Made by a program: the position numbers and the translations under genes
Shown: positions 12,685 through 23,487 of the stretch, one piece after another
How the letters are laid out: the number at the start of each line of letters is the position of its first letter
Numbering within the stretch: the stretch's first letter is position 1
Source of the DNA: Anaeramoeba flamelloides
Taxonomy: Eukaryota; Metamonada; Anaeramoebidae
Reading direction: 5' to 3'
Length of the DNA stretch: 64,000 nucleotides
Assembly (NCBI GenBank): GCA_027625915.1
Contig: JANTQA010000042.1
Coordinates: forward strand, 253,001 to 317,000
The notes under the pieces: generated by a model
The model's database searches: none
Seen by the model: only the letters and a program-made list of their open reading frames with translations
Told to the model about the DNA's origin: nothing

Positions 12685-12954
12685 TTAATTGCTTTCTGAT
12701 TCTGAAACTGTTGTAGAACTTGAAGAATCTGTTTTTTCTTTAACCTTTTCTTTTTCATTTTTTTTATTTTTTTCTTTCGATTTTTTGCCTGAATTTAAAT
12801 CATTTATTCTAAGTGGTATTCTATCTTGAATAATGGTTGAAAATTCATCTTTTTTCCCTTTTATATGCCCAAATGTTATGTATACTGCAAGTGTACAAAT
12901 GCAAATTAATAAAAGATATAACAAGATTAACGTTACTGTACAATTATCTATCAT
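12685..12954 (-). CDS. small single-pass membrane protein, family unknown
   Basis: An uninterrupted ATG-to-stop frame of 89 codons. Residues about 7-28 form one clear transmembrane helix (LILLYLLLICICTLAVYI). A short hydrophilic part (IIQDRIPLRINDLNSG) follows, then a Lys/Glu-rich stretch and a Ser-rich acidic tail (SSSSTTVSESESN). That pattern suggests a short lumenal or extracellular N-terminus and a charged cytoplasmic tail. The residue mix is too ordered for random AT-rich sequence, so I think it is real, but I do not recognise the family. It has no introns and its neighbours give no functional clue. Confidence 0.5.
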   Translation of the reverse strand: MIDNCTVTLILLYLLLICICTLAVYITFGHIKGKKDEFSTIIQDRIPLRINDLNSGKKSKEKNKKNEKEKVKEKTDSSSSTTVSESESN

Positions 12955-13736
12955 TGTCTATTTGTTATTAAATAAATAAAGAAAGAAAGAAAAAGATAAC
13001 AATTTAAATATCAAAAAATTAAAATTAAAACAAAGAACAGTTGTTATTTTTGTGTTTAGATTCCACAATTAGAAGAATGAATTTTTTTAAAATTTTTTAT
13101 TTCATTTTTGAAAAATTGTTAGAATTGTAAAATAAAATAATATAGATATGTAATTGAAGTGGGAGTAAGGCAAATTATTTTCAATTTTTTAAAAGATAAA
13201 TAAATATGAATAATAATTGATAGAAAATTAAAAAAAAATTAACTTTTATTATTTTCTTAAAGATTTTTGTATTTTTACTAAAAAGAGTTTACTTTTAAAA
13301 TGATTTGAAATGTTTTTTAGAATTTTTATTGAAGATATTTTGACAAATAGTAAACTATTTACGAGAAATTTCAGTCCACTAATAAATTTAGAAATGTTAT
13401 TCCAAAATTTTTATCTGTAGATTTTTTTAATCAAAATTAAATTTCAATATAAATTAAATTATAGTAGGGAAAGAGATAAGTAATCTAAAGATAAAATATT
13501 TTATTTTAAAATCATCATTAAAGAAATATTCTTTTTAAAAAAATTGTGTTTTTTCATTTTTAAATGGGTTGTAAGAATTGGAAAAAAGTTTATAGTATTA
13601 ATTATTAATTTATTGTATTTTATTTTTTATACTTTTTACCTTTTCCAAATTTCCCTTCTTAAGTTACTTGGGCTCTATGTTCCTTCTTTTTTTGTTTTTT
13701 TAGGTGCTTTGGGGAGGCAAAAGGAATAAAAAATCA
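12955..13736. other. intergenic spacer
   Basis: Upstream flank of the small membrane-protein gene and left flank of the long-TIR element. No gene, hairpin or repeat recognised. Confidence 0.4.
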
Positions 13737-14708
13737 TTATAAGAATTGGTAGACTTGGTCATGACTAACCTAACCAAATTTGTTCATGATCAGATCTTAG
13801 GCCAATTGAGCTGGACTTATGCGACTCAAGATAGTGAATCCAACAAATATGATATGAAACCAACCAAAGTGAACCGAATTGAACTTTCTGTACAATATGC
13901 CGAGTCGTTAGATAGACTGGGATTTTGCTTCCGAGTCGGTATTTTGTACTGGGATTTTGTGAAAACAAGATTTGGAAAACTTTCAAAAAAAAAAAAATAA
14001 AAAAAAAAAAAAGCAACTCAAATTTGGAAAAGCAAATCTTATTCTTAAAACCCAATCACTTTATAGATCAACCCATCTATTTTGTTCTAATTTAAATTTT
14101 AATAAAGTAACTTATTTCATTTGATCTACAGTTGTTCTAATATTTAGATCTCTGTATTAAAACTCATTCTGATAGTGATCCATAAAAATTCGAAAAAAAA
14201 ACCCACCAACCCACTCAATACTTGGGGTACAAAAAAAACTTTTTAATCAAGTTTTTTCCTTTTTTTTATTTATTTTTTATTATACTCTCTTTCATTTCTT
14301 GCTGTTGTTTTTCTTTTTCTTGTCTTTGTTTAAAAAAATTTTTCTTTTTTTTCATTTTTTAAAGAAAAGATATCCAATGAGTTATAATCTTGCCTACATT
14401 ACAGTTAGGATAAAAAAATCTAAAGCCAAGCTTCGAGTTTCGGGGGGTGTCGTAGAGTACCGTCAAGTTCCTAGATTTTCCAAATCTTATTTTAGCAAAA
14501 TATCGGTACACGACACTAACTTAACAGTCTTAAACCAACTCAAATACTGATTAGACAGATTGTAAGGAAAAGTTGATCCGATTCCTTTCTGTTGGAAATC
14601 AAATCACTTCAGTTGGATCCGTTTGCTTCAATTCGGTCTGTTTAAGATCTAATCAGAACAAGTTCAGTTTAAGATCGAATCATAATAAGGTTTATCAATT
14701 CTTATAAT
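13737..14708. mobile_element. long-TIR DNA element F, about 0.97 kb, family unknown
   Basis: The left end ATTATAAGAATTGGTAGACT (13737) and the right end, whose inverse is ATTATAAGAATTGATAAACC (ending 14708), form imperfect terminal repeats. Similarity continues inward: TTGTTC..GATCAGATCTTA on the left against TTGTTCTGATTAGATCTTA in the inverted right arm, and CCGAATTGAA in both. The arms are markedly less AT-rich than their surroundings. The frames inside (13,746-14,000 and 14,380-14,550) do not resemble any protein I know and may be by-products of the repeat arms. A C8 run lies at the right flank. Confidence 0.6.
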
Positions 14709-17310
14709 CCCCCCCCCCTTTAAACTCTCCAAACCCTAAAACAAAAAACAAAAGAGGTATGAAACTCAAACAACAGACTTTTTAAAAAAAGGGAATTTGG
14801 AAAAAGTAAAAAGTTTGAAAAATAATATTTGTTTATTAACCCGAATGAGATTTCGACTTTTGGGAAGAAAAAAATAGTAAGATTTAAAAGGATAGACAAA
14901 TTTCAAAAAAAAAATTCTGTTTTTTTTTAAGATAATAATTCAGTTAATTCTCTAAGTTTTTTCCTATTTGATTTGTTTGTTTCTATTTTTGGGATTACAA
15001 ACATAACTGTTCTAGAAAAAAGTGAAACAAGGGAAAAAAAAGTTCAACCCGATTTTTAATTGTAAACGTGAATAGAAACTGAAAAAATCACAGTAATCAC
15101 AGTAATCACAGAAAAACAAAAAGTCATTTCAATTAAAAGAAGAAACAAATTAACTTCAAAGTGTAATTTATCATTTTGTTATTTTCGATTGAATCAATAA
15201 AAACAATTTTAGATCTTGTTTCATTTTCATCGAAATTGTTCTTGTGGTTTTTGATATCTCAAAAATCATAAAATTTTTTCAACAAATTATTTAATAATAG
15301 ATCAATCAATGAAAAAACCTGAGATATAAGAGAGTATTACAAAAACTGTTAATCTTTGGGAAAAAAAAGTGAAACACGTTTTTTAATTGGGAGCCTTAAT
15401 AGAACCTGAAAACAAAAAGTAAGATCAATTAATAAAAGGAAAAATAAATGATTAAAGACAAAATGAAGTATTCAACACAATAATAGTTTTTACAATACCA
15501 TCTTTTGGTTGGGGTTTTCTTTGATATATTTATTATGAATGATTTGTTGAAAAATTTTACTATTTTTGAGATCTTTGAAACAACAAGAGCAATTTTGATA
15601 TTCAAGAAAGATTTAAATTTTTTTTGTTGATTCGATTGATAACAATCTAATTGATTATTCTTTGAATTAATTTGTTTCTTCTTTTAATTGAAATCGCTTT
15701 TTGTTTTTCAGGCTTTTGTGATTATTGTGATTTCTGTGATTTTTTCAGTTTCTATTCACGTTTACAATTAAAAACCATGTTTCACTTTTTTTTCCCTGTT
15801 TCACTTTTTTTCACAAATAGTAAGGTCACTAATACTACATTTTGTCTTAAATAATTTATTTTTTCTTTAATTAATAGATCTTACCGTTCTGGAAAAAATT
15901 GTCAAATGTAAAAAAATTGTCAAATCGATTTTAATTGGAAAACGGTAGAAAAAGTTCTCATTTTCAAATATTTTTTTATGTATTTTTCTCTTCAATAAAA
16001 AATAAATTCCAACTTCAAAAATTAGATTGATTATTAAAATCAAAATAGAATTCAAAATAACAAATTAACACAAAAATTGAAGCATCTTCAATTTTCCAAA
16101 TTTGAGTTTTAATTGTAAACATTTGTAAAAGTTAAATTTTTTGTTTTTTTTTGTTGTGGCTATGGTTTTTCCATTCATGTGAAATTGGCTTTAAGATTCT
16201 AACAATCGTTATTATTTCGGTTTGAGGAATTTTCAATTTCAGATATCTTTGTCATATCAGGAATATATCTAAAAAAATAATTGAAAAATTTTTCTTTTTA
16301 ATACCATTTTACAATTAAAACCAATTTGACAATTTTTTTCCTGAATAGTGACTTTTCGTTTTCAGTAAGCTTTTCAATTCAAAAAGATATTCATTCTTTT
16401 TTTTTCCAAAATTGTAAATTATGTATTTTTTTAATTTCAATTATTGTAAACAAATGTTTTTTTGATTCTTTTCATAAAAGGTACCAAAAAATCAGAAGAT
16501 TTCTATGTAAAACGATGAAAAAATGTAACTTTTTTTGTAAATAACAATTATTTTGGAAATTTTTTAATCCTTTTAAATCTAACTATTTTTTTTTTCCCAA
16601 AAGTCCAAAATCTCATTCCCATTGATAAATAAATCTTCTCATCAACAATTTTAAGACTTTAAATTTTGAAATTACTTTTTTTTTTAGTTGTTTAGATTTG
16701 ATGAAAACATGCTGACATATTTACAACCATCGCTGTACTATTTCTCTTAAGTTCAATAGATATGAGAATTACTTTTTTTTATTATTATTATTTTTTTTTC
16801 TATTGTAAATCATTATTGTATAATCTATTACATCTAAAATCTTCAAAACAAATTTTTCTGATTTGAAATTTTTATTTTTGAACTTCTCCGTGAGGTGTTA
16901 TGGAGAAAAAAAAAAATAGTTAAGGGAGTAGTATTTTTTAAAAAATAAAATGAAACCTTGCCAAGATCTTAAAAAAACTTTTTTTGTAATTTGTGTTTTA
17001 GCTTATGAAATGGATGGGTAAGCCGATATAAACAATTTATTAATTTGAGTCTATTTTTTAAGTTCGAAAATTCACATACTTCCAATATAAAACCAAAAAA
17101 AATAACCTAGTATTTTTATTAAAAATTCAGTTAATTCTTGAAAATGGGGAATAACACATTTTTCATTTTATGTTGGAAAGTCTATTGGTTTGTAAAGAAA
17201 ATTTATTATTTGATATTATTTTTAATAGTTCAATCAAAATCACAAGCCAATAAAACTAATTGTGGCCTAGGTGGTTAAATAAATGAAAATTTGATAGAAG
17301 CTTAACAAAA
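14709..17310. other. intergenic region with palindromic repeat family I
   Basis: From about 15,005 to 15,835 lies a large imperfect palindrome: 'aaaaagtgaaacaaggg' and 'cgtgaatagaaactgaaaaaatcacag' on the left return inverted at 15,740-15,800. A second shorter copy ('gggaaaaaaaagtgaaacacg') is embedded near 15,355, and a related block is at 9.4-9.8 kb. The remaining sequence to 17,310 shows no gene. I looked for the missing last APH-1 exon here and did not find it. Confidence 0.5.
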
Positions 17311-18062
17311 GTTTATCAATGAAATTCTAGATTTATTCAGTAAATTTTTTTTTTATTCTTTCAAGCTTGAAAAAAAGGTTGTTTTCTGATTTTCAAAAAA
17401 TAAAAAAAAAATTGCAAAAAAACTTTTTAATTATGAAATTTTTTTAAAAAATTGTTTAGTACTTATTCACAAGAATCATTAGAACAATTTTAATCATTTT
17501 TTTCAGAAGAATAATTGATTTTGAATTTTGAGGATAAAATTACAAAATTCTCGAATATTTTGAAGAAAATTTTATTATGGAAAATCAAATTACATCTTTT
17601 AAAAAAAACACAATTTCTTGGTATAATTTTTAAATTACTTTGAAAGCTTTAATAATGAAAACTACCCTTCTTAAAAAAATACAATTATTTTTTAATAGTT
17701 GAATAAATCAATTTTTTGGTTAACCAAAAGAATTATCTCAAAAAAGAAAAAAAAATTCTTTTATTAATATTTCCTTGCACTAAAGACTTCGTATTATGTA
17801 ATTATGATGGAAATGGTAATAAACAAGGGCAAAAAACGTTTTATAATGTAAGAAATAAAATGAATTTAAATGGTTTTCTTTTTCATAAAAAATGGAATAA
17901 AAAAAATTTGATCTCAATGAAAAAATTTTCTTTTCTGGCCTTTCTTAGTCAATCAGAATTTTTTGACACTTGGCATATTCAAAATTTGTAAGTAGAGAAT
18001 ATCACCAATAAAATATTTTAAAATTTTGCCCTGTTGTTGGAGAGTACCGATCCCTGAAATCA
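17310..18062 (-). repeat. repeated 0.75-kb segment J, copy 1
   Basis: Read on the minus strand, this segment aligns over most of its length with 43,268-44,013 on the plus strand, with scattered substitutions and small gaps. Shared landmarks are GGTGATATTCTCTACTTACA against GGTGGTATTCTCTACTTACA, and the block around AATTTAAAT. It begins right after a TTTCAG that could be an acceptor for the next APH-1 exon. In that phase-0 frame both copies read [GA]SVL-x-x-N-[KR]-AK-x then TAA. So it is either a mobile element that landed in the APH-1 3' region or a duplicated gene end. Confidence 0.65.
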
Positions 18063-18228
18063 TTTTTGAGTTCTTAAAGAACAAACCAAAAGACACCGAA
18101 AGTGTGAAAATGGAAAGTTTAAGGTTAAAAAATCAAGTTTTGGGCAGATTTTGATTTAAATAAAAAGATTTTTTTTCAATAAATAAAATAAAATTAAATA
18201 AGAAAAAACATAAAATGACTAAACTTAC

Positions 18229-19067
18229 AATACACGAGGCAGCAAAATGAGAAACTAAGGAAATAATAACCTTTAGTTTGAGAATTTGTTTTTCACGAGT
18301 TTGGCCATATTTGTATTTGTGTTGTTTTAAAACAATAAACATTATCATTGTCCAAGCTACATTTAATAAGCCAAATATTTGTGCATTAAAAGAATTTAAA
18401 ACAAATAAAGACATTGAACAACCTGATGCTTCTAAATCACCTGGACCTGCTGCTTTGGTTAGCAATCCAGTGTTCATTACTAAAACATAACCAACTCCAA
18501 AGCCAAGCCCAGAAGCTGTTTTTTTTTTTTTTTGATTTTTTTCAACAAGAAAAAGAAGTTTTGAAAGGAGGATGCTGTAAGAATAAAAAAAATAAAAAAA
18601 AAGAAGTTTTTAAAAAAACAAACCTAATGTTCCTTTGATATAGTGAATTTCAGATTGCCTTTGTCCTAAACGGGAATGGTAATTTATTGTTCTTTCAAGT
18701 AACCTTTAAGGTTTTTTCAAAAATAATGTTAATCGGGTTTAAATAAACAATTAGCACAAACACAAAACAAAGAAAAAAAATAGACAATTAAGAAAAAAAG
18801 AAAAACAAACAATAATAATCGAAAGAATAAGTATCTGGTAATTTCTTGGCATATAAAGGATACTATAATGATCCAAATGTTTGTTTCATATAAAGGCGGA
18901 ATTGCCAACCAAATTAACGAGGTGAACAGTATTGAAATCATCCAAAAAAAGCAGCTAGAAAGTGCTATGATCAATAATTTTGCATCTAAAAGTACATACT
19001 GACAGATCAATACAAAAAGAGGTGCATAAGTAATGAAAAGACACCCTAAAAATCTAATTAGACTCAT
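18229..19067 (-). CDS. APH1: APH-1, gamma-secretase subunit (3' end not found)
   Basis: Exons 19067-18811, about 18658-18624 and 18515-18229. Exon 1 encodes helices 1-3 (LIRFLGCLFITYAPLFVLI, CFFWMISILFTSLIWLAI, VSFICQEITRYLFFRLL), matching the APH-1 N-terminus including the QE.R....LL signature after helix 3. Exons 2-3 give IKGTLASGLGFGVGYVLVMN (GxGFG-type helix 4), GDLEASGCSMSLFVLNSF, and helices 5-6. APH-1 is the multi-pass scaffold of gamma-secretase and binds nicastrin and presenilin. The second of two conserved histidines is present (SLVSHFAAS), but the first is Asn here (FGLLNVAWT, where animals have LLHTFW). After the phase-0 donor at 18228 the last helix was not identified. The adjacent sequence is repeat J. 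The boundaries of the 35-nt exon 2 were chosen for phase. Confidence 0.85.
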
Positions 19068-21428
19068 TTTAATTTTTTATAAAGTGTACCACAAAACAAG
19101 GAAAACAAAATAAAAAATGAAATCTTACATATCTTTATTTCGTACTTTTATATTTTGAATAATTCAACTGTACTAAGAACAAATAGGTATATGTTAGGTA
19201 ATGTAAACTTAATTTTGGTTTGTGGTTAATTTTAATTTTTGTTTGGGCCATTTGGTGTTTGAGAATAGTTCTATTTTAGCCTTACCTTTTGAGTGAATTA
19301 TTAAAAATATAAAGTTTCAATAATTTTCGTGGTGAGAGTGGATTAATATTACAGAGTGAAAATTGAATTCTGTGTTGACCTTACAGTCTTTTCAAGTCTA
19401 CCATAAAAATTGAAATAAAACACAATTGAGTTTTCTATTCTTATTTTCTATTTTCAAAAAATTTGGAAATAATAGCTATTATTCAAAAAAAAATTTCAAT
19501 AAATAAGCTATTATTCAAATTTTGAAACAAAATAAAAAAAAAAATTCGAGATTCTTGAATCACTTAAAAATATTGTTCAAAAAAGGAAAATTTTTAAGAT
19601 TAGTAAATATTGATATTGTTTTTGAGCTTCTTTGGACTGATAATATTTAAGTTTCATGGGATCTTGAATTTTTTTTTTGGTTTTTCAAAATTTGAATAAT
19701 AGCTCTTTTATGAATTTTTTTTTTGAATAATAGCTATTATTTCCGAATTTTTTGAAAATAGAAAATAAGAATAGAAAACTCAAATCTGTTTTATTTCAAA
19801 TTTTAGGGTAGAATTGGAAAGACTGTATTTCGATCTTTTTAAGTATAATTGAAATTTTATAATATTAATGGGTTGAAATACAATATTGATAAAAAAAAAA
19901 AACTATTTTAAAGATATTTATCTTGAGAAAAGTTGAAGTATTCAAATTTTAAGGGTTTTTTGATGAAATTTAAAAAAAAATTTACACAAAAGTAAATATA
20001 TACTATTATTTTCCAATTAAAAAATGAAAATTTTTAGTTCACATTCCAAAATATTTTTCTATTTATAAGTTGAAGAAAATCCAAAGATATTTACAACATC
20101 GTTTAGAAATTACATTTTTAGGCAATAAATTACACTTCCTTCTTGAACCCTATTTAATTTTTTTTTACTCTGCTAATTTGGTTGTAGCAGTAATAATTAA
20201 TATTCATTTTGGAAATTGAAATAAAAATTTTCATTTATTAATTGAAAAATAACAGTATATGACGTTATAAAATTTTCAGGAAATTGAAATGTATTTCAAA
20301 AAAAAATTTTTAATCTTTTAAGTTTCAATTAAATTTTTGTTAAATTTCCTATTATCAAATTTTGATGAATAGTCCTCAAAAAATCCTCAATTTTTCAAAG
20401 ATATTAAGTAAAAGATTTTTTCTTTGACATTTGTGTACAATTATCATTATGATTCTTGTAAATATTCACAGTGTTTTTTATCTTATTTTCAAAAAGTCAA
20501 AGTACATTCTTGTATCTACAATAGATTAATACTCTTAATAAAGTCCTCTAACTTCGGTGTTAAAGTTGAGATGTTTATTAATTATAAAAATTATTTTTCA
20601 TCTCCAATCATTTTTACTATTAATACATAACCTTTATTTTTATACACAGGGTTATTCTGATTTCCGTATGATGCGATAAATGGAATTTTTTTTACAAGAT
20701 TTTCATTTTTTTATTTAGTATAATTATTTTGGGGATTTTTTTTAATGTTGGAATTGGGATAAATAGAAAATTTGAATTTAGCTTAATTTAAAGTTTTTTT
20801 AATTTTCTTTTTTATTTTTCTTTTTCTCCTTCTATTTTTATTTTTAAAAATAGAAATACTTGCAAAATAAAAAAGGGTTAAAAAGGCCAAAATAAAATAA
20901 AAAATAGAAAGACTATGTCTTAAAATAAATTTGATTATTTCTAATACAGAAAAATAATAAAAAAGAAGAAAGAAGACCTCTCAGAAATTCTATCTTAATA
21001 CTTCTTGACTGTTACAATTACAATTAATTTTATCCCCCCACTCCCTTTTTTTCAGGTTATTGATCAAAAAAAAAAAAAAATCCAAGTAATAACAATATAA
21101 TTTTAAAATCGAGTTGTTTTTTTTTACTTCTTATATCTCTAATTTTCTACATTTTATTCAATTATATTCCTTTTCTGGTGATACATTTTGAAAATATTTA
21201 AAAACAAATAGGATATTAAGAAGAGGAAGAAGATTTGCAGTATAGAACATTATGAATATTTATTGGAAATCTTTTTTGTTTGCTTCTGGATGAAATTCTC
21301 TTCAGTTGATATTAAAGTAACCGTATACACTCGAAATCGACATAATAAACCTTAAAAATAAAGTAAATATACATTCAGAGCTATTTTTTGAATTTTCAAA
21401 CCGTTTCAAGTTGAATTTCTAATTCAGA
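19068..21428. other. intergenic region around MITE H
   Basis: Upstream of APH-1. Apart from the MITE at 19,384-19,825 I see only AT-rich sequence and no supportable gene. Confidence 0.45.
19382..19827. mobile_element. MITE family H, TA-flanked hairpin
   Basis: Left end TACAGTCTTTTCAAGTCTAC, right end its inverse (..GGAAAGACTGTA, TA at 19,826-19,827). The arms are at least 100 bp and include 'gaaataaaacacaattgagttttctattctta' on one side and its inverse on the other. The internal palindrome AATAATAGCTATTATT occurs in both arms. No coding capacity. The CAGT start and TA duplication place it with Tc1/mariner-type non-autonomous elements, but its termini differ from family A. Confidence 0.8.
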
Positions 21429-21854
21429 TACAGCCAGTTCCACTTTTAAGACACAAACTTTAAAATGTGTTTAATTTCAAAAATAGGGGCAGATTTTTCT
21501 TTAGAAAAAATTAGTTTAATTTTTTTTTTTTTGAATAATAATGTATTTAACTAACGTGCTTGGAGATAATAACCAATATGAATTAATAAATCAAAATATT
21601 GTGTAATAATTGTATTTTTTAAAAGTCAAATGAAAAAAGAAAAAAATGTAATAAAAAAGTATACCCCTAATTTTCAAATTTGACTTATATTACAAGGCAC
21701 AAAAAAATCTCAAATTAATGCACTTAATTTTATGGAATATTTTTTTTTACAAATTATTTTACTAAAATCTGAATTTTGTGCGTAAAATTTGAGAGTGATA
21801 TTGTGCCTTACATGTTCGTTGAAAGTTTGTGTTTTAAAAGTGAAACTGACTGTA
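21429..21854. mobile_element. MITE family A, copy 2, with internal insertion
   Basis: Ends TACAGCCAGTTCCACTTTTA and ..AAAGTGAAACTGACTGTA match family A. It is 422 bp against 195 bp for the other copies. Roughly 225 bp of unrelated sequence lies between 'acacaaacttt' and the resumed core 'aaggcacaaaaaaatctcaaatta' near 21,695. That extra piece has no obvious ends of its own. Confidence 0.75.
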
Positions 21855-23487
21855 AAAGAATTAAATTTTGTAAAAATAATTTTAAACCATGACAACTCTA
21901 AAATTATTAACCTTGATTAATAATAGTGATATCTATGACTTTATGCTTATTTTCTTGAAATATTATTTACATAAAAGTAAATTTTGGGTGTAATTTCTAC
22001 TTCTTTCCCAATAATTAGTAAATAATAATTCTAAATTTATTTATTGATTTATTTTTCATGACTGGGGTAGATCGAATCCAAAATCCCTGATATGAATAGT
22101 AGTTTTTTAAACAACTTAGCTGTTGTTTTGTATATGTATATATAATTATGTTAATTTGTAGAAAGTATACTATTTTTATCTTTTATCTTTTTGTTTTTAT
22201 TTGTTCCTTGATTTTAAATTTAAAAATAATTTTCTTGAATTTCTATTTTTAAGTTTTTTGAAGTTTTCAAGACACAATTTTAACAATAGATTAAATCACT
22301 CTGTCATCACTTTATTATATGGTGTGAATTTCCATATCATATGAGAAATCACAGGATTTTTGTTTATCTAAATCTAACAACCTAAATATTTTATTTAAGA
22401 ATTTATTTTTTATTTGATTAAATTCATTGAAGAAATTTTAAAATAGTTATTCATCTATCTCTTTTTTTCTTAAAAACTAAATTGATTGTTTTGAAACTAA
22501 ATCACAAGAATCTTAGATTCTTGCATACACTAAACATTGAAAAAATCTTGGATGGAGTTTGATTAATCGAAATTTGTCAATAAAAAAGTGTTATTTCTTC
22601 ATCTCCAAATTTATGAATGAATAATATACTTCTTTTCCAAATCAACTAAATGTTTTTCTGAGAAATATCATTAATGGAGTTTAAAAAAATATTTCTTGAA
22701 TTGTAATTAAAAAAATTTTTATAATTTATATAAAATTCAGTACTTTGAATTTTTATTAACTTATATTTTATTTTTATCAAATTCTTTGACCTATTTATTT
22801 TTTTGATATTTGATTATTTCGAAAATTTTGGTTATTGAAAATATTTCTTTTACTTTAATAAATTATTTTGATATAATTTAAAATTTTTAAAAAAATTAAT
22901 AAAAAATTTTTTTACGATTAGATTTAACATAATCAAAATAAGATGTTTTCAAAATTATCTTTATTTAGAATAATTTTATACAAAGTTCCTCTTGTCCTAT
23001 TAATCTTTTTTACAAAAATTCTGATTTTTTTCAAATTCAATTTTCATTTATTTATTAATTTAAAATATTGTTTACTATTTCTTTCTTTTATTTTTTGAAT
23101 TAATTCATTAAAAGCAAAATATTTTGAATTTAAAAATATAGGAATCTGCTTGAATGGAATTTTAAATTTAAAAATAAAAGAAAAAAAGAAAAGGGAAATG
23201 GAAATGTGAAGGAAAGGAAAAGAAAAAGGAAAATGAAATCAAGAGAAAGAAAGAAAATAAATAATTTAATGATTTTAATTATAATCTTGAAATTTAAATG
23301 AGTTTAATTATTTAGAAATTGTAAGAAAAATTTCTCATAATTCTTAGTTAAAGAAGTTAACTTGACTTTTAAAATTTTTATTTTTTTGTCTCTTTTCTTA
23401 TTTTAAGAAAATATTTTTTTTTCGGTTTTTATTAGAAAAAAGGTTTGGGATGTATGTTAAAGAAAAATTTTTCTGAAAAGAAAATTA
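21855..23487. other. intergenic spacer downstream of VAMP7
   Basis: No gene recognised. The only marked feature is a purine-rich stretch (about 23,170-23,260) on the plus strand. Confidence 0.4.

Noticed and set aside
13746-14550. Two frames of about 83 codons within element F
   Set aside because: They lie largely in the terminal-repeat arms, match no family, and one lacks an ATG.
22040-22130. tRNA-like 3' half on the minus strand (GGATTCGATCTACCCCA with an A-box-like GCTAAGTTG upstream)
   Set aside because: The acceptor stem has no 5' partner and the anticodon arm does not pair, so it is not a tRNA gene.
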